A stretch of 64,000 nucleotides of DNA, taken from contig NC_077235.1 in the NCBI RefSeq assembly GCF_027887165.1, positions 3,427,506-3,491,505 on the forward strand, written 5' to 3'. Shown here one piece after another: positions 56,371 through 64,000 of this stretch (the first letter of the stretch is position 1; each line of letters begins with the position of its first letter). The DNA comes from Monodelphis domestica (lineage: Eukaryota > Chordata > Mammalia > Didelphimorphia > Didelphidae). Below the pieces are notes generated by a model, which saw only the letters and a list, made by a program, of their open reading frames with translations, was not told the DNA's origin and made no database searches. A program made the translations under genes and the position numbers.

Positions 56371-58269
56371 GTTTCTGGGTTCACGACTGAGAAGTTGGAG
56401 CAGGGGCAACTTTGAGAGAATCCTCTTGGTGTGTGGTGGGACAGAGCCAAGGACTGCTGCAGTGGTCCAGGCCTGAGTGTGCAAGCAAGTTAGTGCTCCC
56501 CCCCCCTTTTCTAAACTGCAGCAGGCCCCAAGTTGGGTGTGGACCAGTGGGGTCTACAGAGTCTCCACTCCACAGGGGGCCTGAACTCTCCAGCCACCGA
56601 TCCCAAATTGCCACCTCCCAGGGACAGCAGCAGCTATGTTGTCTCTCTTAAGGCCTTCGTCAGCAACTCCTCTGAATGCGTGTGCCTGTGTGTAGGGGTG
56701 CACGTGAGAGAGTGTAAACTGCCCTGCCACTGTGGCCCCCTTGTAAAGTACCCCCCTTCATCCTGTGGCAGAATGAAAATCGGAGCCTTAGAGGACTTTT
56801 TAGCTGGAAGGAGCCATTGAGGTACATGGTCTGGCTGTTTTTCTATCCAGAGTCAATGCTCTCCCCACCTTCCCTGCAACCCTCACATCTGAACCTTCCC
56901 TTGTAAGAAGAGCAGGTAAGCAGAAAGCATTGATGTCTTGATGCTGGGACCTCCCTGATGATGGAGGTGAAGTTATGCCCCGATACCTTCCTCAGGGTGG
57001 GCCAGGCGTGTTTCCTTTGCTGCCATCGTTGCTTGGCTCTTGGTTTCCCAGAGTTCCCCTTCTCATGTTCTCATTGACTTCTCAAGTCTGGTGTTGCTCC
57101 CTCTGCATCAGTTCAGACAAGGCCTCCCATGTTTCTCTGAATTCCTTACTTGCCATTTTTTCCTGCTCAGTGATACCAAAGTCTGCTCAGCCATTCCTTC
57201 ATCCCTGGGCATCTGATTGACTGTCAGATCAGAGCAGAGAAGAGAAACCTCACTACCCAGAGGAAAATGAAATAACCTAGCAAAGGTCCAAGGTGGCAAA
57301 GGTTGTCCCTGGGGATTGTGCCACCCCTTTTCTTCCTCTTCTTTGATTAGCAGTCCTTCCTGTTGCCTAGGGCAGGCAATCCATCTATCTAAATACCCCA
57401 CTGGAGTTCTGTTGATTTTCTACTGCTTTGCGAGGGACCTCGGCCACTAGAGAGGGCAACTAGGGCATGGCCCAACTTGCTGGCTACACCACAGTCCAGC
57501 TCAGGGACCTGAGGGCCACCACAAAAGGGCCTTTACTCTTTTTCACTCATGCTGAAGGCTTTCTGGGGTAGACTTGTCCTCTGGATGAGGTACTCAGAGA
57601 CTCTTTGGGATGAATGGATGGATGCAGGTCAACTGATAGAAGGGAGCTGCTAGAGCTTCCTTCTTGGTTCTGGTGTGGCCTGGGGTTAGCCCCTGAGAGG
57701 TGTGACTTGGGAGAGATGGGCTGAGCACAAAGGCAGTCACAAGACCAGGGTGTTGTGTGCCCTGTCTGGAAGAAGATCCTGGAGTAGGTGCCGAAGTGTC
57801 TGGAACTCTGACCAGTGAATGCCCCTTCATGGTGGAGATTTGGAGATGGGTGGAGGAGAGCTTTGGGAGTCAGCTCCTTTACCTCCCCCTCAGGATCAGG
57901 GTTGTAGGTAACTGTCTAGTGTCCCCCCAGCAGCCATGCAGGTGGCCTTGGCAGGGCTCTCTCCATCCCTGCACCAGTTATCAGCTGCCATCAGTTGTCT
58001 GCACCCCCCGAGGGTGGGGTTGGAGGCTAACTTTTTACAAATAAAAAGCACATTCCTCAGGATTAGGGTGCAGCAGGCAGGCAGTGGGGTGGGGTTGGAA
58101 GGGTTGGAAGCTCTGGTTTCCCAAGTTGTTGCATTTCTCCCGCTGCTTGGCCTGGGACTGGAGAGAATCCACTGGGGCTGGAGTGCTTGGACCCCCACCA
58201 CTGGCCTTCTGGGAAGCTTGGGCCTCTGGGATGACAGCTGCAATGGAAGGGGGCCCCTTTCTAGTGACA
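56371..58269 (+). other. Intron 1, mostly unique
   Basis: A reversed MIR trace lies at 56790-56870. Nothing else could be named. Frames at 57896-58316 on both strands are shadows. Confidence 0.35.
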
Positions 58270-58345
58270 GGATCTGAAGCCAGTCCCTTCCCCTGACTGG
58301 GTCTCAGGGTCCTCATCTGTAAAGTGGAGGAGGGGGCCTAGTGAG
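58270..58345 (+). repeat. MIR fragment
   Basis: 'gactgggtctcagggtcctc' and 'atctgtaaagtggaggaggg'. Confidence 0.55.
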
Positions 58346-58474
58346 TGCCGAGGCTCCTAGGGGCTGTGGTCCTGAGCCTTGGAGGGGGCAGGAGTAGTAC
58401 ATTTGGGCTCAAGTTAACCAGAGGGGATTTGGCTGAGGCCCGAACCAAGTTGAGCAATCCAGCTTGTTTCCATC

Positions 58475-58760
58475 GATTCATTCGGCCAATAAACATTTCT
58501 GTAGCTCCCATCCTGTGTGGATGGAGCTCCGTGCTGGCAGCTCTCAGAAATATACCCAGATAAGGCTCCAATAAATATCCCCACTTGCCCTTCCCCAAAG
58601 ACATCCACAACCCCCCAAATGGGAAGCCACATCTGGTCCTAGAAGCCAGTGCTCAGGGGCCTGGACAGACGTTGGGATGGGCCTTGCCCTCCAAAGAGCT
58701 TCCATTCTCCTGCAGAGATGCTAGAGTGGGGTGAAGGGCCTCAGTTAAGGCCAGCTGCTT
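58475..58760 (-). repeat. L2 fragment, 3' region
   Basis: 'gattcattcggccaataaac' and 'gccttgccctccaaagagct' in reversed L2 order, with poorly matching sequence between. Confidence 0.5.
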
Positions 58761-59079
58761 GAGCTCCCTGCTATGAGACTCTCCCTACTCCAGTCCATCT
58801 TCTTAATTGGCTAATTGGGCTTCCTAAAGGGCACCCCTCTAGTCAGTAAAATCCAGGGCTTCCCAGCTTCCTCTAGGATCAGATAGAAAATCCTCTGCCT
58901 TTTAAAGTTCCAGTTGTGGTCAGAAGAGGGCTCAGGCATGGCTGGACTAGCTGGCCTTTCCTGACCTGGAAGAGAGCCAGCAGGCCAGCCACGGTTTCTC
59001 AACACCTCTTTTAAGGACAAAAAGCAAGATGGGCTAAAGGCCCTGAGGTGTGTGGGGGACCTTGTCATGGGGCAGCAGA

Positions 59080-59250
59080 ACCGTACCTCTTCATTTTGCA
59101 GAGAGGGAAACTGAGGCTTTTAGAAGTACATGGTGAGGGAGGTGCAGCCTTTAGGCTCGATTGCTGCTGGTTGGTGAAGTTGCATCCATGTGTCTGACAC
59201 ATAGTAAGCGCTATATAAACATTAGCTGCTCTTACATTGTCATCATCATC
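59080..59250. repeat. MIR pieces
   Basis: Reversed piece 59085-59130 ('ttttgcagagagggaaactg') and a 3' end in sense 59185-59235 ('ctgacacatagtaagcgcta'). Confidence 0.65.
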
Positions 59251-59943
59251 ACCATTCTGTGAGGCACCTAAGGCCAAGCTTGCTCCACCCCCCCCATACA
59301 CAACTCTCCTGTGAAGAGGTATTATCCTACATGTTTGATGCAGAAGAGGAAAACGCCAAGACCTTGGAGGTCTGGGCTGAGTGGCACCTTGTAGTGCTGA
59401 GCATGGGCCAGACATGTGGGCCTGGTGTCTGCCCACCTTCCTTGGCCTCTCTAGAGAGGGAGCAGCTCCCAAGGGAACATGGGGATGGGAGAAGAGGAAA
59501 GGGGCTGAAGTTATTGGCACTGGACCCATGTGGGGTGGGGAGGAGGCTTTCCCTGCTTGGGAAGTTCCCTGAGGATTAAGGTGAGGCTCCTGGGGGAGAA
59601 GGGAAGGGGGGAACAGTGTACCCTTCTGGGTTTGGCAGCTATTGGTCTTTGATTGGACAACAGCTGTGCCCTGTGCCTCCTGTTCACTTACTTGGGGCAT
59701 TGGCAGAGGCCTTCCCTCGGGGGCCTCATGGAGACTCCCTTTCTGAGATCCTTCTGAGCTGCCCCCAATCCCAGCCCTCCTCCCCCCACTGCCCCCAAGT
59801 GTTACAAGGGAAATGGGCAATGGCTGCTTGGATTGGGAGGACTCTGGGTTGGGGAGGGAGTGGGAATGGGTGAAGGGATTGAATGTCATCGCCTCTTCTT
59901 TCTCCTCAGCCTCCCTCTGGCCCCACAAGCTCTGCTCTCTGAA

Positions 59944-59962
59944 CCCCCCCCCCCCCCCCCCC
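59944..59962 (+). repeat. Poly-C run (19 C)
   Basis: Nineteen C bases in a row, then GTGTCTGCCTGCCTGCCT. The run shifts or extends several chance frames, including a 317-codon - strand frame at 59065-60018 that is not a gene. Confidence 0.95.
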
Positions 59963-60191
59963 GTGTCTGCCTGCCTGCCTTCCTCCCACAGCCCCCTCCT
60001 CTGTTCTCCTTGCTGCATTGGGGATTTCAGGAATGAGAATGTCCATGAGGAGAAATCTGGCGGCTGATGGCGATGTACAGGGCTGATTTCTCATCTGGCC
60101 TCGATTTCAGAAATGTACACAAGATGTCAGAAATTCACATCTTGGAATTGGAACCCTATTGAGTCAACCCACCCTCCCTTTCCCCAGCCCG

Positions 60192-60211
60192 ACTCTCTGT
60201 CTCTCTCTGTC

Positions 60212-60301
<90 letters not shown>

Positions 60302-60380
60302 CCTCCCTCCCTCCCTCCCTCCCTCCCTCCCTCCATCTCTCTCTCTCTCCCCCCATCTCCCCCCCCCCTCTCACTCGCTC
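60192..60380 (+). repeat. Polypyrimidine tract (TC)n(CCCT)n
   Basis: A (TCTCTG)n start, then a pure (TC)n run of about 75 bases (about 60221-60297), then (CCCT)n to 60332, then mixed C/T with C-runs. Similar in kind to the tract at 29.8 kb. Confidence 0.97.
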
Positions 60381-60564
60381 TCGGAAGGCAGCCTCCTTTG
60401 CTTTGATTCAGCCCTGAAGGCCCCATTGCTCCATGCCAATGCCATCTTCAAATACATGGCTTCAATTAGGGTTGGAGTCACTCAGAGAAAGGTGTGCACG
60501 CATTTAGGAGGGAAGTGAGACCTTGGGAAGGGAAAAGCATCAGATCCTTCCTTTATCAAGGGAG

Positions 60565-60792
60565 CAGGGTGCAGGGCTGGAGTCAGGAAGACTCATCTTC
60601 CTGAGTTCAAAAATCTGGCCTCAGACAATTACTGGCTTTGTGACCATGGGCAAGTCATTTCACCCTGTTTGCCTCAGTTTCCTCATCTGAACAATGTGCT
60701 GGCAAAGAAAATGGCAAAGCATTGCAGAAGTTTTGCCAAGAAAACTCCTGGGGCCAGCATGAAGAGTCGAACTGGACTGAATGACCAACTCA
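60565..60792 (+). repeat. WSINE1-like SINE, near full length
   Basis: 'ggctggagtcaggaagactc', 'ttcctgagttcaaaaatctg', 'tgtgaccatgggcaagtcat', 'ctcagtttcctcatctgaac', 'aagttttgccaagaaaactc' and 'gaactggactgaatgaccaa'. The whole element in sense order. Confidence 0.92.
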
Positions 60793-61019
60793 AGTAAAAG
60801 GAAAAGCTTTGAAAGCTGCAGCAGCTTTCTAAGGGAAGGAAGGAAGGGAAGTTCTGCCTGCCTGCCTGCCAGGGTGAGGGGCAACTGAGGGCATGGCCTC
60901 CTTTGGAGTGGCCCCGCTAGGAGAAGAGGAGCCAGTTCTAGGGAGGCCCCCAGGCAGGTGCCAGTTTTCCAAGGGCTCTTCATTCTCAAATGTTGTTATA
61001 TTTTTTAAAAGGTTGCTCT

Positions 61020-62560
61020 TCACATTGCATTTGATGGTGATCCAATAGAAATGGGCATGGAGTAAATTGTAATCCTGCTCTTCTTGTTCTCCCCTTTAAC
61101 ATTCTAGATTGTTCAGTTGAGCCCCAGTAGGATGATGTGTGCCTCATCTCATTCTCCCAGGCTCTTGCTGTCTTCCACTAGGTCTCTAGGTTTTGGGAGC
61201 TTTGTGTTCCATGTAACTTGAAGTCAGGGCATTTGGGGTAGGCCATCCATTGGGGATGCTCTTCCCAAGTTTTTATGATTCAGTGTTATTTCCAGGTGAC
61301 TGTGGCCGACCCTTTGCTCAGGGCTAACATCGCGGCTCCAATAAGTTTTATTGGTTGAACTCTCAGCCCTGTTCAAGATACTTTGAGATCTTTATTTGGA
61401 GTCTGTCAGTTCAGGAAGAATAGTAAGCTTTTGATGTGATGCTAGCCATGGGCTCCTGGGGTCTTCAATAGGTGCTAGTTTTTGGTTTCATTTTTTTGCA
61501 GCCTGTAATGATGCACTGTACCTTTTCTACCATTTCCTTGCATAATCTACATCGGATAACTTCAGTAATCTGGGGTGGCAGTGACCTCGGTCTGAGCCGC
61601 CATCTTTTCTCCTTCAGTTTCCCTTAACAAAATCTACACGACTCTGCCGTTTGTGTGATGTTGGTCGACTTCTTGTGGATGGTGCCCAAGAGGAACCTCT
61701 TCTTTGTGTTCCTGGGTCTTGGCTGTTTCCTTGGCTCTGAATGCAATATGAATAGCTTTTAGTTGCAATCTAGTGGTGCTGGACCTGTTTATCCACCTTT
61801 ATCATTGCTCAGTGAAAGAAATACTACTACTATTCAAGGAACTTCTATAGGATTTTGACCCAAGCCATGCTCTAAGGACGTCTGTGGATCTTCATGTGCT
61901 TGTTGATAATCAAGGGTCAGTCTTTTTGGAGCTGTCTCAGTGGGATCCCTGCCTCCTACTTGCTTAATATTGTATGAGACTTGGGGGCAACCAGGTGGCT
62001 CAGTGGCTAGAGTGCCAGGCTTGGAGACAGGAGGTCCTGGGTTTAGATGTTTCCTAGCCCTGTGACCCTGGGCAAGTCACTTAACCCCTACTGCCTAACA
62101 CTTACAGCTCTTCCACATTGGAACCAATACACAGTATTGATTCTAAGATGCAAGGGAAGGATTTTTAAAAAAATATTGTATGAGATTTTGTTGACAATCT
62201 TTCCAAATATTATGGTCCATTTTACAGATTTGAAAGTGGCCTAAGATTGGTGGTGGTTGCTTTAAATGGATTCTTGTCATCGAACTTTGGAGTTCAGCAT
62301 GTCGGTCAGTCTTTTGACCAGTACAACTACCAGTTTCCTCCATATGTTCTGCTTTGATGAGACCAAAGTATTTGTAGGCATTGCCTTCATGCACTGCTTC
62401 CATTGAACCCCAGGAGTTGAGGCTGGATCCTTTAGTCTCTTTCTGTAAGTGGCGTTTGTGGAGCTTGCATCAAGTGAGGATTTTCCAGGACTTTGGGCAC
62501 TTCACCTTTTCCCTTGTAATGTTCTCGAGTTCAGCTCTTGTTCAGTCTAATTTAGACTTG
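61020..62560 (-). mobile_element. Dong/R4-like (restriction-endonuclease-type) LINE, C-terminal half, decayed
   Basis: Read on the - strand, broken frames give, in the order expected for the C-terminal half of an R4/Dong-type polyprotein: EGNAYKYFG (about 62350-62388), VGGRDPTETAPK near 61925-61959 (the GGRGL/TEAAxK region after the reverse transcriptase), RETEGEKMAAQTEV (61580-61624, the ETEGxIxAAQ block), CRLCKEMVEKVQ...GCKK (about 61490-61551, the CCHC finger) and then YWSRD with HSHLEITL (61300-61343, the start of the restriction-like endonuclease) and EAHIILLG (61122-61150). L1, L2 and CR1 lack this order. Family from memory of conserved blocks; no search was run. Split by a SINE at 61980-62171. 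Confidence 0.62.
61980..62171 (+). mobile_element. SINE1-like insertion with target-site duplication
   Basis: Sense tRNA-derived SINE: 'gggggcaaccaggtggctca', 'tggctagagtgccaggcttg', 'tgtgaccctgggcaagtcac' and 'agtattgattctaagatgca', then an A-rich tail. It is flanked by the exact 14-base duplication AATATTGTATGAGA at 61966-61979 and 62172-62185. The R4-like element reads on across it. Confidence 0.93.
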
Positions 62561-62629
62561 GGCATGATGTCATTTCTTCTGACCTCCTTGCACCGGTCAG
62601 CAATAAGTCGTGTGCCTTGGAGCTTAGCG

Positions 62630-63560
62630 CGCTGGTGACAAAAAGCAGTGTGCTAACTTCATCATGATGCAGGCCAGGCCAGTGTTGGCCTTAATCATTT
62701 TGGGCTATTTTGACATCCTAGTGCGCGGAAGGTGGCATTTTTAAAGGTTGTCTTGATGCGCATTTCTCTGGTTATTTGGGAGGTGGGGCATCTTTTTGGC
62801 CTGGGTAAGAGTTTTAGTTCTTCAAAAATCTGTTCATGTTCTCTGATCATTGCCAGGATTGGGCCATTGCTCAGAGATCTGCATCGCTTCCTTATCAATT
62901 CTGGATGGCAGAGACCTTTTATCTCTTTTTCCTGCATTCATTTCCCCCAGTTCCGCTTCTCTCACTTTGAGGGATGTTGCTTTTTGTTGACTAAAGCGTC
63001 TTTTTAATCTCTGTTTAGTCAAAGCCCTCAATTTTATCTTTAATAATTTCTCCCATGTTTGATAAAAATGGTCTTTCTTTCCATCACTGAAAGTTGGTGT
63101 TCATTTTTCTTCTAGTTTGGGGGATGGTTTTAAAACTACTTATACCCCTGGCCTAGTTAGAGTATGCCGTAGCTCACAGTGCGAGGTGTGGAGCCAACCA
63201 CCTTTGGGGGCAGAAAGCTAGTCTTCCGTTTTCCCAAGAAGCATCTCACCCACAGAAGATCCCTTCCTTGTGCATCGGCCCCTATATTCTGGGTTCGCTG
63301 TTCTTTTCCGTTGATCTGTTTCTCTTCATTATCTAGCCAGTGCCAGAAAATCTGTGTTATTGCTGCTCCTGTGGAAATGCGGTAGGACACACTCACCCTC
63401 CCACTTGGCTTCGTCATGGTTGTCCTGGATGAGCTTGCCCCACGGGTTTACCTTTCCATATGAATTTGGTCATGACTTTTTCTCATTCCGTGAGATAATC
63501 TATGGATTTACAGATTGCTACTTTGTTAAATCTAGAAAACAAGTCAGTGAAGTATGGGTC
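62630..63560 (-). mobile_element. Old L1 LINE, ORF2 fragment
   Basis: On the - strand, broken frames give L1 ORF2 landmarks in order: FWHWLDNEEKQIN (about 63298-63339, the WYWYxNRxIDQWN region), SRIDKEAMQI (about 62879-62908, the SRIYKELKQI region), and REMRIKTTF (about 62740-62769, the IREMQIKTT region), then a decayed C..HC segment to about 62640. More diverged than the copy at 63641, so a separate, older insertion. Confidence 0.72.
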
Positions 63561-63640
63561 AACTCATTGGACATGGTGCCTTGGACTAACTAACCATGAG
63601 CAAGAGCAGGTCCTCCATTTGATCACCTGAGTTTTAAATG

Positions 63641-64000
63641 GCCAGTTTTCTTTTTTTTAATTTAAATTAATTTATTTAGTCAATTTAGAACATTATTCCT
63701 TGGTTACAAGAATCACCTTATTTCCCTCCCTCCCCTACCCCCAGCCTTCCCACAACTGATGTGCAATTTAGGTGGGTATTACCTGTGTCCTTGATCAGAA
63801 CTCATTTCCATGTTGTTGGTGTTTGCATTAGGATGTTCATTTAGAGTCTCCATCCCCAGCCATGTCCCCTCAACCCATGTGATCAAGCGGTTCTTTTTCT
63901 TCTGTATTTCTGCTCCCACAGTATTTCCTCTGAATGTGGATCGTGTTCTTTCTCATAGATCCCTCCAAGTTGTTCAGGATCACTGCATGGCCACTAATGT
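63641..64000 (-). mobile_element. L1 LINE 3' end, cut by the window edge
   Basis: Begins with a T-rich run (the A-tail read from the + strand) and follows the copy at 13489-14215 closely, sharing an exact 41-base block at 63804-63844. The rest of the element lies beyond 64000. Confidence 0.85.

Larger units (their letters stand above)
25988..64000 (+). other. SHROOM4: SHROOM4 intron 1 (5' part, runs off the window)
   Basis: At least 38 kb of intron follows exon 1. I looked for the second exon, which should carry the rest of the PDZ domain (a GDEL/INxxxL-type stretch and SR-E-A pattern), on the + strand and did not find it. The content is repeats, simple sequence and unique DNA, listed separately. 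A very long first intron is in keeping with the human gene. Confidence 0.75.

Noticed and set aside
56905..56922. Possible recursive splice site (AGCAG|GTAAGC)
   Set aside because: Bases just upstream are purine-rich rather than a polypyrimidine run, so the acceptor half is poor.
59065..60018. 317-codon - strand frame
   Set aside because: It runs through a 19-C run and a MIR copy, and shows no domain. Codons are those of GC-rich non-coding DNA.
61980..62050. tRNA gene-like sequence
   Set aside because: The A-box/B-box-like parts belong to a tRNA-derived SINE with a tail and target-site duplication.
26000..64000. Search for SHROOM4 exon 2 (rest of PDZ domain)
   Set aside because: No matching frame with splice sites was found; it probably lies beyond the window.
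1..64000. Bacterial-type systems, CRISPR arrays or phage-like gene clusters
   Set aside because: The sequence is vertebrate genomic DNA; the regular repeats are microsatellites and dispersed SINEs/LINEs, not spaced direct repeats.

Overview
This is vertebrate nuclear DNA, almost certainly from a marsupial. It carries several tRNA-derived SINEs of the marsupial type (WSINE1/SINE1-like), a heavy load of old MIR and L2 copies, CR1/L3 remnants, and L1 3' ends. Almost all open reading frames are chance frames in GC-rich non-coding DNA. The species cannot be named from sequence alone.

One gene is firmly supported. A CpG island at about 25.3-26.3 kb holds the promoter, 5' leader and first coding exon (25853-25987, + strand) of a Shroom-family gene, best matched to SHROOM4. 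The exon encodes the first 39-45 residues, including the start of the PDZ domain, and ends at a clean phase-0 GT donor. No other SHROOM4 exon is seen, so 25988-64000 reads as part of a very long first intron and 1-25852 as upstream flank. Human SHROOM4 lies at Xp11.22, so X linkage here is likely, but that is inferred.

Layout: 1-13 kb is mostly unique flank with small MIR/L2/SINE pieces. At 13.5-14.2 kb there is an L1 3' end (- strand), followed by CR1/L3 pieces. At 18.85-19.1 kb lies an AT-rich non-repeat block that could be a conserved regulatory element. From 20.3 to 22.5 kb runs a long L2 LINE (- strand) carrying a SINE insertion with a 16-bp target-site duplication. A G-quadruplex/GC-box array sits at 24.5 kb, then the CpG island and exon 1. 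The intron holds a possible alternative 3' splice site (26.39 kb), a Z-DNA-prone run (26.46 kb), a polypyrimidine tract of about 610 bp (29.8-30.4 kb), a polypyrimidine-polypurine inverted repeat (33.1-33.35 kb), several L2, CR1/L3 and MIR copies, three candidate regulatory blocks (35.9, 38.1 and 52.1 kb) and a second large polypyrimidine tract (60.2 kb). The last 3 kb is layered: a decayed Dong/R4-like (restriction-endonuclease-type) LINE split by a SINE, an old L1 ORF2 fragment and a younger L1 3' end, all LINEs on the - strand.

I found no undescribed multi-gene system. The observations most worth checking are the R4-like LINE, the structured intron sequences, the uORF and twin start codons of exon 1, the in-frame acceptor just downstream of exon 1, and the candidate regulatory blocks.
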